Positions 31,058 to 43,800 of a stretch of 64,000 nt of DNA are shown here, in pieces; within the stretch, counting starts at the first letter, position 1, and each line of letters starts with the position of its first letter. The notes under the pieces were generated by a model, which saw nothing but the letters and a program-made list of their open reading frames with translations, made no database searches and was not told where the DNA came from. Position numbers and translations under genes: made by a program. The stretch is from Paramacrobiotus metropolitanus (lineage: Eukaryota; Tardigrada; Eutardigrada; Parachela; Macrobiotidae). The stretch is taken from NCBI RefSeq assembly GCF_019649055.1, contig NW_026570309.1, forward strand, positions 434,001-498,000, in the 5' to 3' direction.

Positions 31058-33356
31058 TCACTTCGGCCTCTCTTTCCTCATTTTTTCATCCAGAGCATAA
31101 ATCGAAAAGCTGCTTAATTGGGCAACATCTAACCGTTTCAGTTTCGCTTTAGTCCACTTGGTTTCCTGATCGTGGTGCTGACAGTCTAATAGCAGCTGCA
31201 ACAAACACACAGTTGTGTTAACCGTCAGATTTATAACAGACTTGTGAGCAAAACGTAGGCACGCACCCATTCGATATCTTTGAGAAAATGAGAATTACGG
31301 CTTGGACGAACAACGCTGGTAATCCAATGCGACAAACGAGCCAAGTCCACACCGGGTAGGCCTTTCTCGAAAAGGTCGTACAGATCAGCTTTGATGTTTG
31401 CGGATCCCGGATTAATAACTCCATAAGGAACTGAAGCGGTATCAATATATTTACAGCGTACAGAGAGCGCGCATTCTCGCCACATAATTCCATCGCACAC
31501 GGGTGACACACGATTGCAGGCGGATGCCAACGCCTTCACTCCATACAGCACCGATTGGAACTGCGGTCTGCATCGCCAAAACACCACCTTTAGTTTATTT
31601 GGTTTTTTGCGCAGCTTGCATAGCGCGGCAATTAACCGTAAAATGTCGCCTAGCCAGTCTCGATATTTGTAGTCCTGAGCATCGGTGATGACAATGGAAG
31701 ATGTGGCGCGTGTGACGCATTTGAGGAGACAGAGCCCTGCTGTATAATCTTCGGAATGGTACCCGCGCCGTGAGTACGATGAACGCTGCCAGCTACAAGA
31801 TACCGAGATGTGCTGAAAGGCCACGTCCCGGTTAAGCAGGAGATCCCAGAGCGCGCACACGCGGCGATACTGTGCTCGTTCGTCGGGTGGCACATACTGG
31901 AAGATTTCAGAGAGAATGCACGGTGGGAGCTCCGATAGCCGCGTAAACTGGTTCTGTACGCTTTCGTCGGTTTCAAATGACGTGGGCCCAAACGCGGGGC
32001 TGGTGGTTTTGCGACAATACAGTGGTTCGTTTATCTTGTTGGTAACGTCATTTACTGCATCCTTAATATGCTCCATCTGTCGATCAGCGCACGAGATTAG
32101 AGTACACGTTATTTTCTGTTTTCTCTTAACAATGTACCTACACACAGATATTTTGCTATACCTTTGAATGGTGGAACATCTCTCCCGGTATCAAGGTTTT
32201 TGGCTTTTTGCGTTATTAAATTTATTTTTTTGACGATACATACTCATAACTGTTACGTACGTACAACAGTACAAGCTTGTCCGGCAATTTCTGCCGGTTC
32301 AGTACAGCGAAATACACAAATTTGCGTGTTACGCCAAACGTAGTGTAGTAGCAATCGCTATAGCGCAAACTTCGCGGTAAATATGTGGTATCTGTACCTT
32401 TACGACAGAAATTACCGGACAAGCTTGTACATGTTGTACGACGAGTTGATACAAGCGTTATGTCGCGAGATTATGATTGTGTTGATTGTTTCCTGTGCAA
32501 TGTCCGCTTAGCAATAGTGTTTCTCTTATTGACCTAGAAACTTAATTTGTCATCAGCTGAGTTATTTGTCGTCTACGAGTGAAAGCAGAATAAAAAGTGT
32601 AATACTGCAAACACAACAATAACATATATCGATATTTTACTGCTACCCAATTAATTTCATGCATGGTACGATAAGCATAATATACGTCCGCCTTACCATG
32701 TTTTCCGCAAAGTAAATAATTCGTTCCCGCGCTTCTACATACACGAGCGTTCCATCCAGGACACAAACCGGGTACACACGACCGCGCCATATCAAGGCAT
32801 CTTTGAATCCATCCCACATATGCCACATTGGCAAATCGGTTCCGATCAGTTCTTGATACGTCTCTGGCAGCTGGCGAGTTCTGATTACAAAATAGTCGTT
32901 TATGATTCTCTCCTCGTCTTGCTCTTCGGGCGAGGATACCATGCGAATATGGCCGGCTGGAACTAGTACCGGTAGAGTCCCATGTTCCAACTGAACCTCG
33001 GTCAGCACAACGCTGTTCCAGTACGCACGCTGCACCAGGAATTTAGCAGAGTACCAAGCCAAGGGGCGGTCGAGGGATTCACGCATGAGCACTTCGATTT
33101 GGGCCGTGGCGTACTCTTTAAATAAACTATTGTACAGCTCGACTACCGGCGCTTGGAAGAACCAATTTTGAGTTCGGTAGACGTTCCCATGTTCGACCAG
33201 TTCAGAACGCCTTCCGGGACAATCAAAGTCCACGACGAGGCCGTTTTCCAAGACGTTGATGACACGACCGTATTCGAATTGACCCCGACTGTTTCGAACG
33301 TTAACAGCATTGAAGGTCTGTGGTCCATCGGTTGTAGATCCGTACACAAAGTGCAT
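31058..33356 (-). CDS. F-box protein with unrecognised N-terminal domain
   Basis: Exons 32697..33356, 31267..32076 and 31058..31195, both introns phase 0 (donors GTAAGG and GTGCGT; acceptors CGACAG and TTGTTGCAG), 535 residues. Residues 1-220 form a compact domain with GQFEYGRVINVLENGLVVDF near the start. I vaguely associate this type with large families in tardigrade genomes, which is memory, not proof. The F-box follows in exon 2: LSELPPCILSEIFQYVPPDE, then RRVCALWDLLL. F-box proteins bring targets to SCF ubiquitin ligases through Skp1. No leucine-rich or WD repeats are evident in the C-terminal part, which probably binds the target. The ATG at 33356 is used; the frame is open a little further upstream, so another 5' exon is possible. 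Confidence 0.75.
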
Positions 33357-34864
33357 TATGAATCCGGGGAAAAGCAGTTCGACTGTGTCTTGCAAAACTC
33401 GACTAATTACGGCTATCGAGCACAGAAAATTTCAACAGTTAAAGCTGCAGGTGATTCATGCTGTTAACTAACAGTGCAGTCGACTGCGCTGGGGAACAAT
33501 TAGCGGTTTATCCAGTCGAAAGCGGATTATCTTTTGTTATACAGTACAATGTTTTCAAGAGGCATATCTGCCCTTTAATTTCTTTATCTACAAAGTTATC
33601 ATCTTGTTCTTGTTGGTACCTTACTATGATGTCAGGTTGCCATTTAAATCGCTTTCATTTAACTTTTGATTTGTTAAGTAAAAAAGCCTTTCTCCATTTT
33701 GTTTTGTGCGATACCACATCTTTCATACGGCAAACAAACAAGCAACTTTTATGTGTTTGATAAGGCATTAGAAAGGCACAAGAACAATTTCCAGAGGAGA
33801 ACAAAATACGTTCCAGTCATGAGCTTACCATTAGTAGTGATGTGGTTTCTTAATGCTGCGAACTGGAAGGATGTCCAGATGGAAGGTCCTACTGCTTCGT
33901 TCCTTGGATACTGCTTCGTTCCTTGGATTCAGCTTCAGGATGTTTTTTTTCAGACGTTGCTTAAAGCACTATACACGTAAGAGATGGGCAGTCGTTTTAC
34001 TGGCGAAAAGGCAAAACGATCGCCATGTCTAAATTCGGCCAGCGACATCCTACCTTTCGGATTTTCATGTTTTCAGTCTTTTTTTCAACGGCTAATAATA
34101 CATTTATCTTCTGCTCTGTCAGCTTTGCTGAGGGACAAATTAGTCTTATCTAATTTCATATTACGTTTAAAAAGACATTCTTCAATCAAACTTGCTGATT
34201 GAATGTCTCGTCTCGAAATCCTGTTGTCTATTTGCATGCCGCAGCAGGCTCGTTTCTAGTGGGACGTCTTTTCCTGTTGTTCTACTGGTCACTGGGTTTC
34301 CTGTGGTTCCGTTGAGGCTGCAGTTTATCATCCAAATCATCGCAACCGCATGATTTTTATCTCGTTTACGTGAACTAACATTAGCATTGAATGAGTTTCA
34401 ATACACTACTTATGCTTATCGGTTTGTTGACCGATTGTTATTGATCATAAGAACTACAACGGGTTGGGCGTCTGTGTGGACCAATTGAAGCGGGACGGTA
34501 TTCAACAGTCATCGTTCGTTTGCAAAAATTCCTATGCAAAAATTTAAGTACTGTTCTCAGTGTACTATACGGTGTGTGCAAATGAGCAGCCAATAAGAAG
34601 ATTGGAGGCGAGGCTGGCGCCACAACGAACAAAGCACCAAGCAAAGCGGGCCTACAGTACGTACCTTATTCGACTTTTCTGACACGAAATAGCATGAAAG
34701 ATCCCATTTAAAAATCGCTGCAAAAATCACTGAACGAGGTTTTATCTTTATCATCTTGCTAGAGTGAACTTCCTAACCGTTTTGAATTATTAAAATCTGC
34801 AGACACTGTCATGGTTTTTACTCGTTTTATCGTTTCAAACTTTTATTGCTGTCTGCTGTCGAAA
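33357..34864. other. Intergenic, nothing recognised
   Basis: Contains a direct repeat of CTGCTTCGTTCCTTGGAT at 33889-33931 and otherwise no supported feature. The promoter of the Ig-domain gene should lie in its right part. Confidence 0.4.
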
Positions 34865-37800
34865 ATGGATCGCCATTTTGTGATGGCTACCATTGTTTGG
34901 CTGCAATTTGCCTGCCAGGCCCCACTCGGGCGCAGTTGCCCGGTGCAGGTTCAGCAAGGAATTGGAATCGAGAAAAGTAAGTTGATATTGATCACTCGTC
35001 CTAAGAAACCTAAGATCAGACACCTCGTTCCGAATTTTAAAAACCTAACGGCGGCAGCCGTTAGGTCCTAGAGGAGGGGGGCTTATTTCGGGGAGGGGGC
35101 GTTATTTCAGGGGGTGGTACTATTTTTCAAACAGTATGTTTCGGAGGGGGCCGTTATTTTTCAAACCACTGCGCATCCTGTTCTATTGAACTGAACGCTG
35201 TAGATATCGGTATTTCCAGTTGCACAACCTTGCAGACAGCATTCTGGAGCATAGCACCACATTATTTTTGTGAGTTTTTACCGTTTATTCATTAAATCAT
35301 AGCAATTATTATGAAGCAATTTGCGGTATATGACCGTATATCTATCATGTTGTGGCGCTTAACATTTAATAAGGCCCCCCTGGGCGGCAAATTCGGGGGG
35401 AGGCGCTATTTTTCAAACGAGTTATGGGAGGGGGGTTATTACGGAGGGGGGCCTTATTACGGGGGGAGGTGCAAATTCGATAATTACGGAATTTACGGTA
35501 ATTCGGTTCGGTTTTATCCAATGAAATAACAAGAAATATTCCCGCTATCTGAATTTATGGGCGTGGTGAGCGTAGACCAAACTTCGAAGCCGACGCAACC
35601 GAATTGCGCACCCCTCGTTTCTCAGAGAGGCATTTCCGTATGGGCCTTGGGCCATACCTACATCACGGTAAAATATAGGAGTTCTCTTTTATACTTTTAT
35701 ATGGTTTCCCTTTTAAAAAGGATTTCTCTTTTTTTGTAAATCGGATTTATCTCTTTTATGCCGTTCCTACATGAAGAATTTTTAAAGAACCGTAGCCCGT
35801 AGGTGTTCAGGGTGTCAACCGTACGCGTACGCTCCGGAGCGGTCATTCAGGCACATCGAATTACCGTGTACCTGAAAAATGAGCATACACCGCTGACCGC
35901 GCGTGGTAGCACGCCATATATATAGTGCAACAATAAAATTTGAAAACCGTCAGTCACTTCCTTCCACCCACGTTTATTAAGGCACCCCGTTTATTACAGG
36001 CACCCGTTAAATACAAGGATGATATACTCATACGTATAAACTTAGTTAATCACGGGTGCGTGTTCATATATTCATTTAACACTGTTTTAATAAATCCAAC
36101 CCCAAGAACCACGAGCAGTGAACAACCAAAGATGTTGGTTTTCTTCCCGCAAGTTAGCTTAAACGAAGGTGACCAAATGACGCCCTTCTGAGCTCGCGCC
36201 GCCGTTATCCGTTATAAAATCTAGGAATCGTAAGTAGATTGCTACAGTCGACACCAGTTACGCTTCAAGAAATAGTAAAATGATCCACATTCGCTTCCGG
36301 TGACGACACCGATGCAGCTGCCAGTTTTCTCAGCAACGTAGAAGAGGCAACTCAAAACTGTCAGCCCTGGTGAAAAGACGGTTATAAGAATTCCACTGTA
36401 AATTTTCAAGTACTCTGTTAAGATTAAGTTGTGCTGAACATGGTATACAATTGTACAAAAAACCGCAAGAAAATTGGTTCTGGAACAAAATAATGCAAGC
36501 CTGGCCACTTGAAGTTATGTCGCCCATTCATTTATCATAGGTGGCCACGAAGGTCTGTACGGGTAGTAGGATAAAATGTGTTATAGTACTTTATTGAATT
36601 TTCTATTTTCCGATGAGTATTACCCTACCGGTTTTTATGGTAATCATCTAAAGTCAGTATGGGAAAACATTCGGTGACGTGTGAGCACGTACATACATCA
36701 GAAATGCCGCCCATTGCGCGCATTAGATACCGATCCTCTCTAATACTGATCGCGGATGTGCTGCATCGCATGCTTATCAGTTGGCAGAACTTATCGGGAT
36801 TCAGTGCGAGCCGAAGTTAAGTCAGCTGTTTTTTCTAAGCATTGAGCGGCATACTTTCTGGGTCACGGTAAACGTTTTGATCCTGGTTCTACGAACCAGA
36901 AAAATTGCTGTTTAAAGACCAAAGCGTGTGCACTTTCTTAGTACTTATCGGAAAATAAAAATTTTATGAAAATACTACACATGCTACCCTATTAGTTGAT
37001 ATACAGTAATTCTCATATTCTGATGATTATGCAACGATTTGAACTATACTTGTAAGCACATACTACAGCGTGCAGAGTTTCCAACAGTAAGCACTACAAA
37101 GTCAGACACCACGTCATCGATCACGTAGCTTTTGGAATTCCAGTGCATTTATCGCTTATTTCGGGATACGCACCGACATAAGCAAAGATTGTGGTTAATA
37201 CACAAGAGCTGCCTCAAGTCTTACAGAATTACGTACTGCATTCTTCCGGAATATCGTAAAGTGCATAACTTGTGACCTTTCGCATACCGTACAAAAACAG
37301 CAGATATGTTCCATTCACTAGATTGCATTCTAGCGCCCAACGTTACGGGAAGCACTGATGGGGGTGATAGCTGTGAATCATCCGGTAGCGGCAGGCAAAG
37401 ATAGTACGGCGTAGTGCAGTGGCGCTGATGTCTCGAGGATGTTCTGTCCTCTTTAACCTCTATGTGGTGTCTGGTCTAGCATGGCAACTGCGGTAGCAGT
37501 GTGCCATGGTAGCAGTGGGTTTGCTATCGACAATAATCAGTTGGTTTATGTGCGCCCTCAGTGGCGGATCAGTATCTTACCGCCACCATGAATTCGTGGC
37601 AGATAGCAACACCGGCCCATGCAACGGTTACAAGCAACATCCCGTGGCGGGGGATTGCTACATAATAAAAAAGCGATATTAGACGGCGTCTAATAGACGC
37701 GTAACAAAGCGTGTAAGTATTAGGCAAGCTTTATTAAAAAAATTAATGGTTTTTACTTTACCTACATGGCCAAACGGGATTATCTGTAGTAAAGGCTTAC

Positions 37801-40800
37801 GACAAGCGTGTGTGTTATTTATGTGCTAATTTTGATTGGGCTAGTTTTAATAACTTTTACAAGACCGTCATTATTCGAAACTAAGCCGAGGTTCCATTTG
37901 CCGTTATATTAAAAATTCTACCAACCGGAATGTTAGCATTGAGGAATCGAGAAAAATTGATTAAAGCATAACTCCAACTTGGTAAGCAAGAGGTGGCAAT
38001 CAGTCTTCCGTTTGTTATAGACTATAGTCCTGCTAAGCTTCTGTTGTGCATTGCCCGCAAAAAGCGAGTGCACTTTCATAGTATTAAATAGTCGACCGAA
38101 ACGCAGGTCTTTTACGGGTATGTTCAAAACTTCAAGAATTATAAAAAATGTGGTGTCTGAGCGTCGGCCACCTATATACATACACGGTGCTGACTGCCAC
38201 CAGGTGCAAATATGCAAGGTTGCAGTATATGTATATTGAAGCTACATGTAACTCGTTGTGTTTGCGCGTCGCTCACCGCCACCAAATGCACATATGCACG
38301 GTGGCCGTATATATCCACTCATGCCACATGAAACTCTTGGTATCTGTCCGCCCAAGCGGTGACCGATTAGTCAAAATTTAGACTGATTCTGTATGGGAAC
38401 GCTAATTTTCCAGCCAATCCGTTATCGTTCCGAACTACTACTAGTGTGACCAAAGCGTTGTTGAACTAAAAATGTTAGCAAAAACAGACAGGAATATATA
38501 TTGCGAGAGCGTTATAATGGTTGCCCGGTATGCTGTGGTTCCAGAACGTGGAAATAGGCACCCGGTAGCGCACTCGGACATAAATATGTCCCCTACACCA
38601 CTCCCGTTTCCTACTACGTAGTTTACTTCCGCAGTAACGACCTTACTGAAAGGTCACCATCGTGAGACAGGTCGCACCTATTGCGTTCCGACAATATCAT
38701 TTTCCATAGAAGTACCCCAAACCCTTCGCTAGACCCTCTGCACCAGTTGCTCGCGCGGACACGATTTAAATCAGGGGGAACTAGCAGTTCTGGCTAAGGG
38801 GTTACCTGTTTATTACTTCAGCGTTGGTAGTAATACGCCACAAAACCTCACCGTAAAAAGTTTTCTAGGCCGAGGGTTTTTGTGCCGAATTTTGCAATCA
38901 CACACGTCCGTTCTGCCATGGACATACACAATGTTTTGCCGCGTGGAGAATAGCTGCAGCTTGGCCCGTGGCCCCGTGTGCAACTGTGGACTTTTCCAGC
39001 CGGCGCGGTGCCCGCATTTTGCAAAGACAGAACGCAGATTTGAGTTACAGATTTCGCTGTTTGTAAATCAGGGCCCGTCAGACCAGCTTATTCCCCTTCA
39101 TTTAAATCGTGACCATGCTAGGGTTATACAAAGGCGATGACAAGCTAATGTGCAGGAATCTTTGGGGATGTCAGAATTCGTTTTGCAGAAGATAGTGGGA
39201 GAATACAAGCTAGTTAGTAGCAACACGGCCCAATCAGAAGGTTGTTCCGCCTTTCTGTTTGAAAATGTGTTGTTTTTGCGTGGTTGGTACGTCAATAACG
39301 TCACAGGATCTACCAGGGGCGTATTTAGTAGTTATTCTTATCGATAATGTGCCGCTGGGTATAGGGCCGGGCCGTAGCGAGGTCCGAGCGTTGGGGGGTG
39401 CGCAACGGCCCAAAAATGGCTGCGCACCCCCCAAGAACAAATGCGCCCGTAAACTCGTCCCGGTCAATTATATGGCAGAAAAAAACGCTCTCAACCCGGG
39501 AGGGGGGTGCGCGCGCCCGTGCGCCCTCGCTACGGTCTTGCGGTATAGGTATAAGCAGCGGACCTCCACTTTAATTCCGTATCCTCCCATGACATCATGG
39601 AGGATAGCTATGCCATCATTTGTTACCTCCGCGTATGACGTCATCGCTTACTTCGATTACAAAGAGACGGACAGGCAGACACTTTTTCTTTTCGCCTGAA
39701 TTAGAGGACCTTCGCTGCGGCCGGTTGAATATTCAGAGATCTCTATTGAATTTTCTTCCTTTATCTGAATTTTATAATAATGGTCACTTTTGCATTACTG
39801 ATTTACAAAATAATTTCGATAATGAACGCATTGTCCATTAAAAACTGCCATAGTCCACGAACGCTTTCCTAATGGTCAATGCGTTTGCAGTGTATTCATA
39901 TGATTGTCCAACCTTAATATTACTTAATTTGATATAGTACACCTTATCTTGGACGAAGCGAAGGAACGTAGCAACGACAACGGTACCATTCTTCTTAACG
40001 GTTATGGGCGCCCACCAACTGCCGATGGACTGTCCACAGGGGAATGGCCGCCGCTGACCCGGATATTCCGAGCGCCAGAAGGCGGCACAGTGCTGATTCC
40101 TTGCGACAACCGTCACAACAAGAACAACACACAGGTGGGTGTATGGTCTGGGCCCTCTGGGGCATAGGCCCCAAAATAGCAGACCCCATAGTTTTGAGCG
40201 CGATTCTGGTGCCGCAGCACGTTTTCCGGTAGCTGTGTAAGTAGTATGAAAACCTTGGCGAAACGTGGAAATGTGTTCTTAAAGCAAATTGAACAACTTT
40301 TACCCGAATGGTGAGTCCCAAGCGAGGGTCAAGACATGATTTCATGATCAGAAGCGGGGCGGAGTACGTATGTACTGGGCTTTATTGCCGGGGGCAGGAA
40401 AAGTGGCTCTCACATTGACAAAATACGGTATTACCGTATAACGAACCGTAAAACTGTAATTGTGAAAATGGTTTGTCATGATCACAGTATCAATCATGCC
40501 TACGAAAGAAAAGGCCTGCGCTGAAAGTCTGAGTCTGAATCTGATTCTGAATGCTAAAAGTCTGAATACTAAAAGTCTGATCCTGATTCCTGGAACTCTG
40601 AATCTGAATAATAAAAATCTGAGTCTGGCAGGTGACGACCCGTGTCTACATAATTAAAATTGTAATGCAATTGTGTTAAAACAATAATTAATAACTCTGG
40701 CGGTAACAGCTATCAACAGTATACGAGTAATTATTGATTAGTATTAGGCCATTAGGGGCCTGCGCTAAAAGTCTGAGTCTGAATCTGATTCTGAATGCTA

Positions 40801-43800
40801 AAAGTCTGAATCTGAATACCAAACTCTGAACCTGAATAATAAAACTCACCAGGGACGCGTCACCGGCTCCCCTCTCAGAAAATTTTCATATTTTGTAGGA
40901 AGACAGAGTAACAATAGGGTATTACTAAAAAAATATTTTCAACTGCTGTGATCAACAGGGAGGGGCCAAAAAAATTAAAGATACGCTATGTTATAGCCAA
41001 TTCATTGCTTTGTACGCTAATTTAAGTAGGTACTTGTACGATTTAATACGACCCATAATTACCGCAGTGAGCCACTTCGTACGCTTTTTTATGAGGCTTA
41101 TGTTGGCTTAAAATTCTTTGTCTACCCATTTCTAGTAAATAGCAATTATTTATTTTTATAGAGACAGATCGGTCTTACTTCGGTTTTCGTGCTAGCAGTA
41201 CTTGTAATTCGCGCTAAAAGCTGATAGCTCAAACTGAAACTGAAATATGAGCACCTGCAGATTTATTCTTAAAACATAAGTTTACTTATATCACCTACAA
41301 AGTACAAACCACCTTCAGAAACAAAAAGGATATGGAACACAGTCACGCCGGTATGCCTTGTACGATATAGCAAGTGCCGCATATTACCGTATATCGCGCA
41401 TAATTTGCACCGAGCGCGAATCGCGAGGTGCTGCAATAAGTCTTCGTCAAGAGCATAACATTTGTCTGAAGCCACGAAGAGCGTACGTCACGCTTTTCCA
41501 TTTCCACAATCCCAATACCATTTCCCAGTGGTGTTGGCGCTCGCGCTCGTGCAATAATGTAGTTCGCAACGACGCAACCACCGCTAGTCGTACGCAGCAA
41601 TGCATTGGCTATAACATAGCGTATCTTTAACTTTTTAATTTTGTTTGGCCCCTCACTGTTGATCATAGCAGTTGAAACTATTTTTTTAGGAATACCCTAT
41701 TGTTACTCTGTCATCCTACAAAATAAGAAATTTTTCTGAGAGGGGAGCCGGTGACGCGTCCCTGGTCAGAGTCTGGCAGGTGACGAGTGGTGACTCGTCC
41801 TAATAAAAACTGTAATGCAGTTGTGTTAAAACACTAGTTAATTTTTTTTCGCTAATTGTACGAAGGCAGCAACGGAGACATGTTTGGGCGTTTTGAGATG
41901 CCGGTTGTGCGGGAAGCGGTGATTGAGGCACATCCCGTGCGCTCAACCTTTCTGTATAGCAGCCCCGAATGCCCACGATCAGGTGTGCGGGTGCCGGCTA
42001 TCAGACTGATCCCTTGCAAGCCGAACCTCCCCTTTATTATGAACAAAACTGCACATGGGATGCTAGCATGACAAAGCCTCCGCGCATAGGGCGGGCGGAA
42101 CGGGAGAAAAAACCATGCAAACCAGAACTACAAAAATTCAGGATGCAGCCGCAACTGTTCTGAGACTTCGAATAACTTAACAATCTGTACCAGTGTTGGC
42201 CCGTTTTTTGACGGGACCGGAAAATTACGGGAAAGTCTCCCGTTCCGTTACCCGTTTCCGTAGAAAAACGGGAACGGGTCAGACGTCTTACGGAACGGAA
42301 CCGGCCGGGAACTGAACGGCTGTTCTTACGGGAAAATTCCCGTTACCGTTTCCGTTGATAAAATAAATTTACAGATGAAAATTACGAAATCACAGTCATG
42401 CTATGAATTTACGATTGCCTAATGGCTGATGTAGTTAGGGTGGGTCTCAGATTGGAAACGAATCTAGAGATGATACAGCAATTCCCACCTCGCGAGGTGC
42501 CTTCGCGTACCGTATCTGTAGGCGCGGTCACTGCAAACAGCCACCTCGGGCGGTTAAGCAACCGTACCATAGCGAGATTCGCGCCGAATCTGAGGCCCAC
42601 CCTTAGCATTTACGGTAAGTACTAACTGTACGCAAGTAATAGTAGACCATGTACACTGAAGCTGGCTGAAATAGTAGGGGCTGAAAAAACCCGAGCTTTT
42701 TACATGTTAGCAACCCGGTATATTCTGCTTTATATAATTAAAATAATTGTGATACTAGTAGAAACCGATTCAGTGAAAACTAAAATTGTTCAAACTAGTA
42801 GTAGAATGCATGTAAGATTCACCTCGCACACCGTCCTCTTCCTGTTGATCCTTTTGTGTTTGTTTGAAACATTTATTGGTATTTATCAGTTTATTGATCA
42901 TCAGAAGTGACAGGGCAAGTTTTTACTACGAATGTAGTGATCTTTGTAGGTAATTTTAATTTTGTTAGGAAGTGAGCAAAATATGAGAAAAGCGAAGTAT
43001 TTAATCTGCTCATTAAAAGCTGTTTTCTGGCCGCAAGTTTTTAATTTTGCTGTACATTGTCTTCTGGATACTGTTCATTTCTGCACCAGAGTTTGCTCGG
43101 GGTCTACTAATCAATATTATCAGGTCCGTCGCGAGGGAAAAACGGAGGGAAAAAAACGAGAAAATGGTGCGCCGGGAGCTAGCGTAACTGGCGCTGGCTC
43201 AAAAAAATCGAACTGGCGTTGGCGCTTTGGCTGGTGCACTGAAAAAAACAGTAGAAAGCGTAGAAAAGTGCGTTTTTTGAGCCGCTTTTCTACGATTTTT
43301 TGAATTTTTGAGCCATTTTCGAGCTGGCGCGCGACCGCGCGCTCCCCCTATCATCGGACTTCGCGACGGCCCTGAATATTATTATCCGTGCAAGCCGACT
43401 GTTGATTGCCTTTTACAAGCAGGTTTTGAAATTACAGTAATAATAGTATACCTAAACTAAAACCGCGGAAAAATTTTTTTGTAATTTTTCATTTCAAATT
43501 TTTTTGAAAAATTTTAAAAACGGGCGCCGGGCCGGGAAACGGCGGCGTTTTGGTAAACGGTACGGTAAACGGGACGTGAAGGCCGGCTAACGGGACGGTA
43601 ACGGGCCGGGAGCCGAAATTTTGAAACGGGCCAACACTGAATTCTGTACATATGCACGTTTCTGGAGTACAACCCACCACAAGACTGTTGCTAAGCAATG
43701 AGCGCCAGTAGAATGCAAAAGAATCACTTCCGCTCAAGTAAATTAACCATAAATAAATGCCACATTTAATTGTACATTAATAACTCTGGCGATGAAAGCT

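Larger units (their letters stand above)
42191..43639. mobile_element. hAT-like non-autonomous element with CG-rich subterminal repeats
   Basis: It starts CAGTGTTGGCCCGTTT and ends AAACGGGCCAACACTG, a perfect 16-base inverted terminus of hAT style. Subterminal regions at both ends are packed with ACGGGAACGGG-type words. TCTGTAC flanks both sides, with AAT between the right end and the repeat, so the target duplication is imperfect. No transposase frame remains. Two smaller elements are nested inside. Confidence 0.7.
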
